Assembly: GCA_937930845.1 (NCBI GenBank) | Contig: CALHBJ010000007.1 | Location: 248,001 to 312,000, forward strand | Length of the DNA stretch: 64,000 nt | Reading direction: 5' to 3' | Origin: an uncultured Rhizobiaceae group bacterium | GTDB lineage: Bacteria; Pseudomonadota; Alphaproteobacteria; Rhizobiales; Rhizobiaceae | Shown here: piece after piece, positions 27,812 to 37,152 of the stretch | Layout of the letters: each line of letters begins with the position of its first letter | Position numbering within the stretch: position 1 is the stretch's first letter | The notes under the pieces: generated by a model | What the model was told of the DNA's origin: nothing | Databases searched by the model: none | What the model saw: only the letters and a program-made list of their open reading frames with translations | Translations under genes and position numbers: made by a program

Positions 27812-30800
27812 CTAAAACTTGAAGAGCTGGCGAAACACGCCCGGTGCAATCACCGACAGCGGGTTCACACGAATGCTTGGGTTTGAATAGGCACCGCGCA
27901 GCTGGAACGTAATGCCAAGCAATCCATTCACCTTGCCTTTGCCGAAGGCCAGGCCCAGAAGCGGGATATTGGACACCAGTTTGTTGAGCGAACGTCCAGG
28001 CAGGAATGTCCCTTTGATGTTCATGCGGCCATTGCGGTCATACACCAGACCATCGAACGCCGCACTGGCATCACCGCCGGTCAAGCGCCCTTTGGAAATG
28101 CGCATATAATTGCGCCCTTTCTCAATTCTGGCTGCCAGTTGGTCAACATCAGCGTTTTGGCGTCTTTCAGTCTTTAGAACGCGGGAAACATCTTCGGGAT
28201 CAACCCCCTGAACGCTGGATTTCTTGACAGAAAATAGCGCTGCAAGCCTCGGTTCACCAAGCAGTTTGAAATTGTAGGCTTTCACCGACCCACGGGAAAC
28301 ACCGGATGAATCCTGCACGATATCCGCATCCAGCCTGCCCCCCTGCACCTTGCTGTAGAGATTGAGGAACGCCAGCACCGACCCCGCGTTGCCCGATGTG
28401 ATGCGTGTGCGCAGACCGGCATTGGCTGGTTGCAATGAAAATGATGTGGGCGCATTGCCTGACGCCACAGCACGAACCTGTGCAGAAGAAACGCGGCTAC
28501 CCACCTGTACAAAGTCAACAGAGACACCGCGCAGGCTCTGACCATTAAAGCCAATCAGGCGATTGACCGACCCTTTCAGGCGAACACGGGTTTTGCCGGA
28601 ATCCTTTGGCCTCTTGGTCTCAAGGAATGAGCGAATAAGCGCCCGGCCATCATAGGAACGGGCATCCACGTCAACATTATATCCGCCTTTAACGCGCTTC
28701 ACATCAACATCAAAATCATCGGTCTTGTTCAGCCGAACCTTGCGCAGGGAAGCCGTGAGCAATTCCCCTCCCCGTGCGGTGAGATTACCCCGCGCGGAAA
28801 ATCCATTGCCTTTCAGGACAAGGTTCTTGAACGACACGGTCTTCCCACCGGTTTTCATGTCGAACGTCGCAGTTGCCTGAATGTCCTTTCCTTTGCTCCA
28901 GCCAATCCAGGGAAAGGAAAGTCTGGTCTTGGTCAAATCTGCCGTAACGGACGTACTGCCATCTTTGTTGGTGCCGAGAGAAACCTGGATCGTGCCGTCG
29001 AGAATGGATCCGGTGTTAATGCCCATGCGTTTACGCGCGGCATTGTCCAACTGCATTGTGACCGAGCGCCGACCTGCGCCATTGCCACCAAGAGGTTGCA
29101 CCAGAGCAAGTTCTGCGGGAACACCGTCAATAGTAGCGCGGCCACTGATATCCAATCCCGACTGATCGGCTTTCACACGAAGATCGGCATTGGTGAATTT
29201 CCGACCCAAAATGGCAGATCGCGAGCTGCCCTTTTTCACACGGATATCTGCGGACCAATCCTTTGGTGTGACTTTGCCCTTGGCACCAAATTCAAGACTG
29301 CTTGAGACCTTTGCACTCACCCGACCGGAAGTTTGTCCAGACTTCAATCCTAAAGATTTGCTAAACCGTAACGGCTTTAGTTCCCCCAAACGAGCCAGGG
29401 AATCAGCGCTACCATTCATGTTGAGACGGACCGATGCGGTGAGCGGCTTGATGCGAAAATCAGGAATTGAAAAACCCGCATTTGAAACTCTAAACGCTTC
29501 CCCGCCAGCGGGTTTTGCCGTGGCGTTGTCAATGCTGACATTAGTGGAAACGCCTGCGTGTTTAATGGTGCCATTGGCATTTTCCAGCCAGGGAAGATCT
29601 CCGGCGGTACGTACGCTGGCTCCCACAACAGGCACAGTTGCGCGCAATTGTTCATCCGCAATCAGTGTGCCGGGTCTAAATGAGCGAAACGGCAAATCTG
29701 CGCGCAGGCTGGCATTGCGAAGTTCGCCGCCCCTGAGCGCTTCATTGGACCAGGTGCGCACTTTCGGTGCCACAAACATCGGCCAGAATTGCTTGAACGT
29801 GGCGACCTGCATCTTCTCGATATCAAGATCGAGCTTGAGGTTGAGCAAATCATCTTTTATCGAAATCGCCCCGTTCCCCACCGCATTGCCGCCATCGGAT
29901 TCCAACTGGATGCTCTCCATGGAAATCAGCGATGTGCCATCCCCCACCTTGCCACCAACGGTCAACCGCCCGCGCGCAGCCGGAAGGGATTGCGTCATGG
30001 CTTGGGAGACAATATTGGCAGCCTGAATTTCAAACCGGCCAGGAATTTTAACCACAGCGCCCGACGTTTGATCCTGAGTCGCTTCGGGAAACACGTAAGT
30101 GCCCACCATCACCGTCTCTGCGGAGGTGAACTGGATGGGAGATTTCTCCATCACGATCTGATTGCGCGAGGGCAATATGCGAATGTTGAACTGGGCATTT
30201 TGTACTTGCGAGGTATGGCTCAGTCCAAGCTTCAAACTCCCCTCTTCCAGCGAAATCTGAGCCTGCGCCTGAGCAGGCGCACCGGTGGCATCAAATGGCA
30301 AAGTTGCAACAAGTGAAATGGGGCTGTTGAAATCGAATAATGTGACATCCCCGGCAAATCTGCGTTTGAGGAAATCATCAATGCGGGCCCCGGATGTTTT
30401 CAGCGTCAATACCGGGCCAAGGTCGGGCCGCTCAGTCCAGCTCCCATCGAGCAGAATGTTGCTGTGCTCCGTTTCCAATACGCCGGAGAGAAACAATCCT
30501 TTTTGAAAATTGATATTGCGATCCAGTCGGGCACGAACAATGCGCGCATTAGGGGAGCGGATGCCAAGGGATTCAAAACCAATTATTTCCGTGTCATCCA
30601 ATTCCACACTGTCGAGTTTGGCTTTTTCGACCGCTCCCAAAAGCGCATCCAAAGATACCGCAAGTTGGCGCAACGAATTGTTCATGTCCGGCGCGCCAAA
30701 GCCGATGGGTCCGCCCTCCCGGGCCTCCTGTGGCAAATGCGGCAAAAGGGAAACCGCAGAACGGTGCAAAACAATGCGCCTTGCTTCAAGGCGGCCAACG

Positions 30801-31225
30801 AGCAGCGCTGATAGTTTCAATTGCACACGCACCACTTCCGCAACACCCAGGGTCGTTTTATGCGCGCGCAAAATTTTCACATCCCGCGCTTCAACACTGA
30901 CCAACCCGTCTTTGCCAAAAGCGATGTGTGTGGAACCAATCTTGGCCTGATGATTGTCGCCAAGAAGCCCGGACAATTGATCTTCGATGCGGGTTGTTAT
31001 GCCTTCGCTGGAAATCGGCCCCTGCGACACCACAAAGACCAATATTCCGGCGCCTAGAACAGCAATCAGCCCCAAAGTCAGCACAACGCGGGCAATCAGC
31101 CCAAGCAGACTGCGCCGCCGGCGAATGCCTCTGCCGCTACCAGATACAGGTCTGCCCTCCTGCATCTGGGCAGAAGGCAGGACATTCAGGTCTGGTCGGT
31201 CGCTGTTGTCCAGCCGATCAATCAT
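27812..31225 (-). CDS. Giant AsmA-like/YhdP-type envelope protein
   Basis: 1137 residues. An N-terminal signal-anchor (residues ~38-65, LLGLIARVVLTLGLIAVLGAGILVF) leads into a very long beta-rich, repetitive periplasmic region. The C-terminus has the AsmA-like ending (LGLAFGKGKVNGLLGITF ... GAYSNPSIRVNPL). Proteins of this type (YhdP, TamB, AsmA) are thought to form hydrophobic grooves carrying phospholipids to the outer membrane. Placement in the AsmA-like/DUF3971 group is by overall look and C-terminus. Long charged-glycine stretches and many Ser/Thr are typical. The gene has its own promoter region (236 bp) shared with bcp. Confidence 0.85.
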   Translation of the reverse strand: MIDRLDNSDRPDLNVLPSAQMQEGRPVSGSGRGIRRRRSLLGLIARVVLTLGLIAVLGAGILVFVVSQGPISSEGITTRIEDQLSGLLGDNHQAKIGSTHIAFGKDGLVSVEARDVKILRAHKTTLGVAEVVRVQLKLSALLVGRLEARRIVLHRSAVSLLPHLPQEAREGGPIGFGAPDMNNSLRQLAVSLDALLGAVEKAKLDSVELDDTEIIGFESLGIRSPNARIVRARLDRNINFQKGLFLSGVLETEHSNILLDGSWTERPDLGPVLTLKTSGARIDDFLKRRFAGDVTLFDFNSPISLVATLPFDATGAPAQAQAQISLEEGSLKLGLSHTSQVQNAQFNIRILPSRNQIVMEKSPIQFTSAETVMVGTYVFPEATQDQTSGAVVKIPGRFEIQAANIVSQAMTQSLPAARGRLTVGGKVGDGTSLISMESIQLESDGGNAVGNGAISIKDDLLNLKLDLDIEKMQVATFKQFWPMFVAPKVRTWSNEALRGGELRNASLRADLPFRSFRPGTLIADEQLRATVPVVGASVRTAGDLPWLENANGTIKHAGVSTNVSIDNATAKPAGGEAFRVSNAGFSIPDFRIKPLTASVRLNMNGSADSLARLGELKPLRFSKSLGLKSGQTSGRVSAKVSSSLEFGAKGKVTPKDWSADIRVKKGSSRSAILGRKFTNADLRVKADQSGLDISGRATIDGVPAELALVQPLGGNGAGRRSVTMQLDNAARKRMGINTGSILDGTIQVSLGTNKDGSTSVTADLTKTRLSFPWIGWSKGKDIQATATFDMKTGGKTVSFKNLVLKGNGFSARGNLTARGGELLTASLRKVRLNKTDDFDVDVKRVKGGYNVDVDARSYDGRALIRSFLETKRPKDSGKTRVRLKGSVNRLIGFNGQSLRGVSVDFVQVGSRVSSAQVRAVASGNAPTSFSLQPANAGLRTRITSGNAGSVLAFLNLYSKVQGGRLDADIVQDSSGVSRGSVKAYNFKLLGEPRLAALFSVKKSSVQGVDPEDVSRVLKTERRQNADVDQLAARIEKGRNYMRISKGRLTGGDASAAFDGLVYDRNGRMNIKGTFLPGRSLNKLVSNIPLLGLAFGKGKVNGLLGITFQLRGAYSNPSIRVNPLSVIAPGVFRQLFKF

Positions 31226-31461
31226 TGAGTGTTTGCCTTTCGGCCGGCGAATCGTGGCCCCTCGTATCGCGTTCTAGAGCATAAGCGCAAATTTTTGTCC
31301 GATGAAGTGTTCGCAAGCTGATCAATTATTCGGTGGTTCCCGACTTTTAGATATTTCCTACGGCATTGCGACGTGTTGGCGGCTTGCCTGTTCCCGTCAA
31401 TGTTGTGAAAAGAGTATGTTCATTTTAGGGGCAAAGCGCCCAATTCTGTTGGAGACATAAG
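31226..31461. other. Divergent intergenic region between AsmA-like gene and bcp
   Basis: 236 bp that must hold both promoters. It contains GTTCTAGAGCATAAGCGC, which resembles the start of a short interspersed sequence often seen in Rhizobiales (TCTAGAGCATG...), but the rest does not match well. A GGAG ribosome binding site lies just before bcp. No further structure recognised. Confidence 0.4.
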
Positions 31462-31923
31462 ATGCCAGAAATCGGTGACACAGCCCCCAAATTCGAACTG
31501 CCAATCCAGGACGGAAAAACACTGAGTTTTCCAAACGGCAAAGCCGCCGTTTTGTATTTTTACCCCAAAGACAACACACCAGGCTGCACAACCGAGGCCA
31601 TTGAATTCACCGCAGCGAAAGCCGCATTCGAAGCATTGGGTGTCGAAATCATTGGCATGTCCCCGGATTCCGCCGCAAAACACGATAAATTCATCGCAAA
31701 ACATGAATTGGGCGTAACCCTTGCAGCCGACGAAGACACCAAAACTCTGCTCGATTATGGCGTTTGGGTTGAAAAAAGCATGTATGGCAAAAAATACATG
31801 GGCGTCGAACGGTCGACCTTTCTGGTGGATACCAACGGCAAAATTGTTGAGGCGTGGCGCAAGGTCAAAGTGAAGGGCCATGTGGAAGCCGTGCTGGAAG
31901 CGGCGCGCCAGCATTTTGCATAG
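31462..31923 (+). CDS. bcp: Thioredoxin-dependent peroxiredoxin, Bcp/PrxQ family
   Basis: 153 residues, thioredoxin fold. The peroxidatic Cys is in DNTPGCTTEAIEF. The second Cys found five residues later in E. coli Bcp is replaced by Ile, so this is a one-Cys form or uses another resolving partner; this is common in alphaproteobacteria. YGKKYMGVERSTFLVD is the usual C-terminal signature. It reduces peroxides and lipid hydroperoxides in the cytosol. The following ferritin-like gene begins about 12 nt later. Confidence 0.95.
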   Translation: MPEIGDTAPKFELPIQDGKTLSFPNGKAAVLYFYPKDNTPGCTTEAIEFTAAKAAFEALGVEIIGMSPDSAAKHDKFIAKHELGVTLAADEDTKTLLDYGVWVEKSMYGKKYMGVERSTFLVDTNGKIVEAWRKVKVKGHVEAVLEAARQHFA

Positions 31924-31934
31924 ATGTTGATCTC

Positions 31935-32828
31935 GTGACCGCAAATTCGATCTCAGATGCCCTGTTTCGCCATGGAGAATGGCCTGAAAACTGGCGACTT
32001 GCGACTGAATCCCATGTGGAAATTACATCGCTTAAACAGGCCGCCGTGGCTGCCCTTTCTTCATCTAACCTTGACGACAAGGTCGCGCTGACCCGCGCTG
32101 CGGCGCGCAAGTGGTTCAATGGCACTTTGGGGCTGGGCGGTGACAGAACCCTGGTGCCGCCTGACAGACCGGGGCGACCGGCGCGGCCGGCATTGGTGCC
32201 GCCGGGTAAGATGAAGAAACGATCATTGAATTCATTGCAGGGCCGTTTCGCCCTGCTCCATGCCATCGCCCATATTGAACTCAACGCCATTGATCTTGCC
32301 TGGGACATTGTTGCGCGCTTTGCCGACAAGCGCATGCCACGTTCATTTTTTGATGGATGGGTGCAGGTCGCTCTGGAAGAATCGAAGCATTTTTCTCTTT
32401 TGCGCCAACGCCTTAATGAACTTGGCGGCGAATATGGCGACCTCGATGCCCATGATGGTCTGTGGGAAGCAGCCCAGGAAACCGGCCACGACCTGACCGC
32501 GCGGCTGGCGGTTGTTCCCTTGATCCTGGAAGCCCGTGGCCTGGATATCACACCGGCACTCCTCACCAAAATTCGCAATATTGGAGATGAACAAAGCGCC
32601 CGAATATTTGAAATCATCTATCGCGATGAACAGGGCCATGTCGCGGTGGGTGCCAAATGGTTTCGCTATTTGTGCCAAAAGGAAGGCCGTGAACCGGCAG
32701 GCGCATTCCAGGAATTGGTGCGCAAACACTTTCGCGGCAGCCTAAAACCACCATTTAACGACATGGCACGGGCAAGGGCTGGCCTGACACCGGGGTTTTA
32801 CAGAACCCTGTCCAGCGCAGGAACGTGA
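31935..32828 (+). CDS. DUF455 ferritin-like protein
   Basis: About 297 residues if started at the GTG at 31935; the longest frame begins at an ATG inside bcp, which is unlikely. Carboxylate/His motifs of a four-helix di-iron fold are visible: HIELNAIDLAWD, LEESKHFSLL (ExxH) and DEQGHVAVGAKWF. DUF455 proteins are ferritin-like with unknown reaction. Directly downstream of the peroxiredoxin and co-directional, so a joint role against iron-driven oxidative damage is plausible. No strong ribosome binding site is seen, so the start is uncertain and translation may be coupled to bcp. Confidence 0.82.
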   Translation: MTANSISDALFRHGEWPENWRLATESHVEITSLKQAAVAALSSSNLDDKVALTRAAARKWFNGTLGLGGDRTLVPPDRPGRPARPALVPPGKMKKRSLNSLQGRFALLHAIAHIELNAIDLAWDIVARFADKRMPRSFFDGWVQVALEESKHFSLLRQRLNELGGEYGDLDAHDGLWEAAQETGHDLTARLAVVPLILEARGLDITPALLTKIRNIGDEQSARIFEIIYRDEQGHVAVGAKWFRYLCQKEGREPAGAFQELVRKHFRGSLKPPFNDMARARAGLTPGFYRTLSSAGT

Positions 32829-32948
32829 CGAATTAAAACCCGCAACGGGTCTTCAAAGTTGCAGTTGTCAGGATCGCGGCGGCGGGAAAGGAAGTGTTAA
32901 CCATACTGGCAGATAATTTGAGGGCTCAGTAATTGTCCAAAAGTTTGT

Positions 32949-34196
32949 ATGAATCGCTCCATCAACACTCCCACAGGCCTCCCCGCGCATCAAAGCGACC
33001 ATCAGGCATTGCACCCGGCATCCCCGGTTTCTCCCGCCACCGCCGCGCGTGGAGTTTCAAAAGCTGCTCGATTGCAGTTGAGCACAAAGCGTTTTCCCTA
33101 TGCAGGATTTTTAACCGGGCTGCTGGCGCTGACGATCCTTTTCACTGCCGTCTCCTACATGGTGTTGCGCGATGACATCATGGGCGCAACGCTGGCCCGG
33201 CAGGCCCGTATGCAGCAGGCCTATGAAGACAGAATTTCGGCACTGCGCAGCCAGGTTGATCTCGTCACCAGCCGCCAGCTCATCGACCAAAGATCGGTTG
33301 AAAACCGCGTCAACAAGCTGTTGGTCCGTCAAAAGACCCTGGGGTCGCGGCGATTGCTCAGCCCGGCCGGCATTCAGCCAGCGGCCAACGCTGCTGCAAC
33401 ATCGACCTTTGCCACACCGAAAGTAAAATCCGGCCCGTCAGGCCTGCGCCTTGGCTCCCTTGCCGGATCGCATTCGCCGTTTGCTGAGACTGAACAGGTC
33501 ACCACTGCATCACTTTCCTCATCATTCGAAACTGTTGAGGCTACGCTGGAAGAAACCGAACGGGCGCAGCTTCAGGAACTGAACGAGATGCACCGTTCGG
33601 CCCAGTCCAAGCTTAGAAAACTGGCAGCCATCCTGAAACGGCAAGGTGTCTCTGTTCCTGAAACAGCCGCAGTTGGTGGCCCCTTGATTGAACTGAAAGG
33701 CCTGGGACAATTCAGCGATCAGGTTTCAGCCCTCGACGCCTCCCTGGAAACACTGGAAATCGTGCGCCGCGCCGCAAAGAGCCTGCCCCATGGCAGCCCC
33801 GCACCGGGCAAACCCATTTCGTCCAAATTCGGCAGTCGTCGCGACCCTTTCACCAAGCGCCGCGCTATTCATGGCGGGTTGGACTTCAAGGCGAAAACCG
33901 GATCGCCCGTCATCGCAACCGCGTCCGGCACCGTCACCAAGGCAGGCAGGTCCGGCGGGTATGGCCGCTTGATCGAGATCGATCACGGCGGCGGTATTAC
34001 AACCCGCTATGCCCATCTTAGCCGCATTCACGTAAAAGTTGGCCAGAAGGTCGAACGCGGCAAGCGCATTGGCCGGGTTGGCAGTACCGGGCGCTCAACC
34101 GGACCTCACCTACACTACGAAGTGCGCCGCAAAGGCCGGGTGCTCAATCCAATCCACTACGTGCGTTTGGAAAAACACCTCAAACCGCTTCTATAG
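32949..34196 (+). CDS. M23 family peptidoglycan metallopeptidase, membrane anchored
   Basis: 415 residues. A cytosolic N-terminus of ~50 residues, one membrane span (YAGFLTGLLALTILFTAVSY), a coiled-coil-rich periplasmic region (~residues 75-125 and ~195-225), and a C-terminal LytM/M23 domain. Zinc ligands are present as HGGLDFK (HxxxD) and HLHYE (HxH), so it looks catalytically active, unlike EnvC/NlpD-type activators. It probably cuts cross-bridges during growth or division. Stop is 45 nt from that of the convergent prfB. Confidence 0.92.
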   Translation: MNRSINTPTGLPAHQSDHQALHPASPVSPATAARGVSKAARLQLSTKRFPYAGFLTGLLALTILFTAVSYMVLRDDIMGATLARQARMQQAYEDRISALRSQVDLVTSRQLIDQRSVENRVNKLLVRQKTLGSRRLLSPAGIQPAANAAATSTFATPKVKSGPSGLRLGSLAGSHSPFAETEQVTTASLSSSFETVEATLEETERAQLQELNEMHRSAQSKLRKLAAILKRQGVSVPETAAVGGPLIELKGLGQFSDQVSALDASLETLEIVRRAAKSLPHGSPAPGKPISSKFGSRRDPFTKRRAIHGGLDFKAKTGSPVIATASGTVTKAGRSGGYGRLIEIDHGGGITTRYAHLSRIHVKVGQKVERGKRIGRVGSTGRSTGPHLHYEVRRKGRVLNPIHYVRLEKHLKPLL

Positions 34197-34241
34197 AATC
34201 ACTGGCAAACCTGGCCGCAGCGAGAGTGGCCTGAACGCCAG

Positions 34242-35366
34242 CTATTCCACATCCTCAATCACTTTGTCTTCGCCACTCACCTGATGGGCGAGCGCCGCTT
34301 CCATGAAGGCATTCAGATCGCCATCCAAAACACCCGTAGGGTTAGTGGATTCCACACCCGTGCGCAGGTCTTTCACCATCTGATAGGGCTGCAAAACGTA
34401 AGAGCGGATCTGGTGTCCCCAGCCAATATCGGTTTTCGAATCATGGGCTGCCTGGGTAGCCTCATTGCGCTTTTGCATTTCCATCTCGTAGAGACGGCTC
34501 TTCAAAGCCTTCATCGCGTTGGCACGGTTTTGATGTTGCGACTTCTCTGAGGATGTCACCACGATTCCCGTGGGGATATGGGTGATCCGCACCGCGGAAT
34601 CCGTCGTGTTCACATGCTGCCCGCCTGCACCGGAGGACCGGTATGTGTCGATGCGAATTTCACTATCCGGCACGATGATTTCAATATTGTCATCAATGAC
34701 CGGATACACCCAGACCGATGAAAACGAGGTGTGGCGCCGTGCATTGCTGTCATAGGGCGATATGCGTACCAACCGATGCACACCCGATTCGGTTTTGAGC
34801 CAGCCATAGGCATTGTGCCCTTTGACCAACACAGTCGCGTTTTTAATTCCCGCCTCGTCGCCTGCTGTCGTTGACTGCACTTCCACTGTGTAGCCGCTTT
34901 GTTCAGCCCAGCGCACATACATGCGCAACAGCATATTCGCCCAGTCATTGGACTCCGTCCCGCCTGCTCCGGCATGGACTTCGAAATAGGTATCATTTGC
35001 ATCCGCTTCACCAGACAGCAAAGTTTCAACCTGGCGTTTGCCCAACTCCCCATGCAGTTGACGAAGCGACTCCTCGGCCTCCGCAAGCACGGCCGCATCA
35101 TCTTCCATTTCGGCAAGTTCAATAAGGTCTTTGGAATCGCCCAATTCGCTTTCCAGAGAATTGATTGACGTAATGCTGGCTTCCAGCGTCTGGCGCTCTT
35201 TCATCAACAACTGGGCTTTAGACGCATCGTTCCACAATTCAGGGTCTTCCGCCGCCGCGTTCAATTCCACCAGACGTGCGTTTGCTTTTTCCCAATCAAG
35301 GTGCCGCCGCAAAAGGCTGATCGCCTGGGTAATCTCGTCGGCAAGGGTTTGCATTTCTGCGCGCAT
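34242..35366 (-). CDS. prfB: Peptide chain release factor 2
   Basis: 374 residues from the ATG at 35366 (MRAEMQTLADEI), preceded by AGAGAG; the frame continues 35 codons upstream. It has the GGQ catalytic motif (SSGAGGQHVNTTDSAV). The stop-codon recognition tripeptide is SPY (VRISPYDSNARR) rather than the SPF of E. coli, as known in alphaproteobacteria. The region matching the E. coli autoregulatory frameshift reads straight through (LRRHLDWEK), so no programmed shift is needed. In many relatives prfB follows mrcA; here the two are 24 kb apart. Confidence 0.97.
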   Translation of the reverse strand: MRAEMQTLADEITQAISLLRRHLDWEKANARLVELNAAAEDPELWNDASKAQLLMKERQTLEASITSINSLESELGDSKDLIELAEMEDDAAVLAEAEESLRQLHGELGKRQVETLLSGEADANDTYFEVHAGAGGTESNDWANMLLRMYVRWAEQSGYTVEVQSTTAGDEAGIKNATVLVKGHNAYGWLKTESGVHRLVRISPYDSNARRHTSFSSVWVYPVIDDNIEIIVPDSEIRIDTYRSSGAGGQHVNTTDSAVRITHIPTGIVVTSSEKSQHQNRANAMKALKSRLYEMEMQKRNEATQAAHDSKTDIGWGHQIRSYVLQPYQMVKDLRTGVESTNPTGVLDGDLNAFMEAALAHQVSGEDKVIEDVE

Positions 35367-35500
35367 CTGGCTCTCTTTGTCGTGGCTGAATTCCCAGCTG
35401 AACAGATACGGAGCCGCAACAGCCCTGTAAAGTGCGCACGTAGTTTGAGGCGTTTGATCGCGGGCAACCAAGGCATGGATTCCCCGCTAACCGAGACCGT

Positions 35501-36271
35501 CTAACGATCTTTTCTGGGCCGCGTCTTGCGCCCTTCCAGCGTGGCAACAACTCCACGCAGCGCATGAATTTCCTGCTGGCTCAACTGCGCCTTTTGGAAA
35601 ATATTGCGCAGATTCTCCACCATGGTGGCGCGTTTGTGCGGCGGTCGGAAATAATTTTCCCGGTCGAGCACTTCTTCGAGATGATCAAACAGGCCGAACA
35701 AATCCTCCTTTCGCGCGGGAAGACTGGGCGGTTCACCGATCGGCAATTCGGCAGATCCTGAACGCATCCATTCATAACTCATCAGCAGTACAGCCTGGGA
35801 AATATTGAGCGACGCGAATGCCGGATTGACGGGGAATGTCACGATCTCATTCGCCAAAGCGACCTCGACGCTTTCCAGCCCCCATCGCTCCCGGCCAAAC
35901 AAAATGCCAACCCGCTCGCCGCGAGTGTGCCTAACCCGCAATTCATCAGCCGCCTCGTCCGGGCCCCGCACTGGTTTGAGCATTTCGCGTTGCCGGGCGG
36001 TTGTGGCGAATACGAAAGACAAATCCGCAATCGCTTCGCGCAGATTATCGAACACCTGCACACCCTCAATAATATGATCAGCCTTAGCCGCATTTGCACG
36101 GGCGTCCTCATTGGGCCAGCCATCACGCGGGTCCACAAGGCGCAGTTCCGCCAGCCCAAAATTGGCCATCGCCCGCGCAGCGGCGCCGATGTTCTGGCCC
36201 AATTGTGGATTGACCAACACAATGACCGGCCCTTCGGCGATCAAATTTTGGCGACGATCCGTACCTGCCAT
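35501..36271 (-). CDS. tRNA/rRNA 2'-O-methyltransferase TrmJ-like
   Basis: 256 residues, SPOUT fold. The TrmJ signatures are NPQLGQNIGAAARAMANFGL near residue 22, FGRERWGLESVEVALANEI and the knot SLNISQAVLLMSYEW. TrmJ methylates position 32 of certain tRNAs with SAM. A C-terminal ~90-residue extension (LFDHLEEVLDRENYF ... QEIHALRGVV) is also seen in TrmJ. Divergent from an exported unknown, and upstream of prfB on the same strand: two translation genes together. Confidence 0.92.
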   Translation of the reverse strand: MAGTDRRQNLIAEGPVIVLVNPQLGQNIGAAARAMANFGLAELRLVDPRDGWPNEDARANAAKADHIIEGVQVFDNLREAIADLSFVFATTARQREMLKPVRGPDEAADELRVRHTRGERVGILFGRERWGLESVEVALANEIVTFPVNPAFASLNISQAVLLMSYEWMRSGSAELPIGEPPSLPARKEDLFGLFDHLEEVLDRENYFRPPHKRATMVENLRNIFQKAQLSQQEIHALRGVVATLEGRKTRPRKDR

Positions 36272-36335
36272 GATTTTATCCTGACTATGTGCAATGAAGT
36301 AGCAGCAAACTCCTATATCGCGGCCTCATGCCCTA

Positions 36336-37028
36336 ATGAAACAACTTCTGCCAGCTTTACTCTTCGCAACCGCCCTTGTTGCAACGAACATCAATCCTGC
36401 GGCCATTGCACAATCCAGCGAACCAACGCTTGATGAGCTGATGCCCAAGGCCCCGCAATCTCCAGCAAGGCCAGGTGCCAATTTCCGTTCGATGAGCGGG
36501 ACAATCCGGTTATTTGACAGTGTATTGATCTACCCCCTGCCCGACTGGACCACCCCAGACCGGGAAACCAACCCTTTGGCAGACACAAATTATTCGCGCG
36601 GCCAGCAGCGGGCCATATTTCATCTGGAAATGGTGCCCAAGGGAGAGAATAAGAAGGACTGGAAAAACCTCTACGCCATTTTGGCACAGGAAAATTATCC
36701 CCATGGCATCCGCGGTCATGTGCGCGAAATCATTGGCGGTTTCCGTGCCGGATGCCGCCCCTCCAACACCACGGTGCGCCCAGGGCGCGGCACGGACACG
36801 AAATTCCTGTTGATCATCGCCTGTGGCAGCTACGCCAACAATCCAAGCCAGGGGGAACTCGCCGCATTTGTGGTAATGCAGCGTGGCTCCACTGCGGTGC
36901 GTCTTTATCGCGAGTGGCGCGCACCCGCATTCCGTTCTGAAGACGAAAACCAATGGCCTATAAATGGCGAGGAACTGGGCAAGATTTTAACTTCCATGCA
37001 AAAAGCACGGCTGTTTCCAGCCCGCTGA
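36336..37028 (+). CDS. Exported hypothetical protein
   Basis: 230 residues with an N-terminal signal peptide (KQLLPALLFATALVATNINPAAIAQ, cleavage probably after AIA). The mature part has a Pro-rich start, a segment LFDSVLIYPLPDWT, and two central Cys (FRAGCRPS and IIACGSYANN) that could pair. Secreted or periplasmic; I do not recognise the family. It stands alone between trmJ and icd, each of which has its own promoter region. Confidence 0.78.
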   Translation: MKQLLPALLFATALVATNINPAAIAQSSEPTLDELMPKAPQSPARPGANFRSMSGTIRLFDSVLIYPLPDWTTPDRETNPLADTNYSRGQQRAIFHLEMVPKGENKKDWKNLYAILAQENYPHGIRGHVREIIGGFRAGCRPSNTTVRPGRGTDTKFLLIIACGSYANNPSQGELAAFVVMQRGSTAVRLYREWRAPAFRSEDENQWPINGEELGKILTSMQKARLFPAR

Positions 37029-37152
37029 AATCTCCTTTTCCCATTGTGCCGGTTTGCCAAGCGCGCCAGCAATGATATAGAGCCGCCAGCTGTGGGCTGT
37101 GCTGCAATATAGCACCCCAACAAACCCCTGTTTATTAGCGAAGGTCATGCAT

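Noticed and set aside
31270-31290. TCTAGAGCAT motif as a Rhizobiales interspersed repeat
   Set aside because: Only the first ~12 bases resemble the known repeat; no second copy was seen in the window.
35290-35330. Possible programmed frameshift in prfB
   Set aside because: The region matching the E. coli shift site reads through in frame (HLDW) without an internal TGA.
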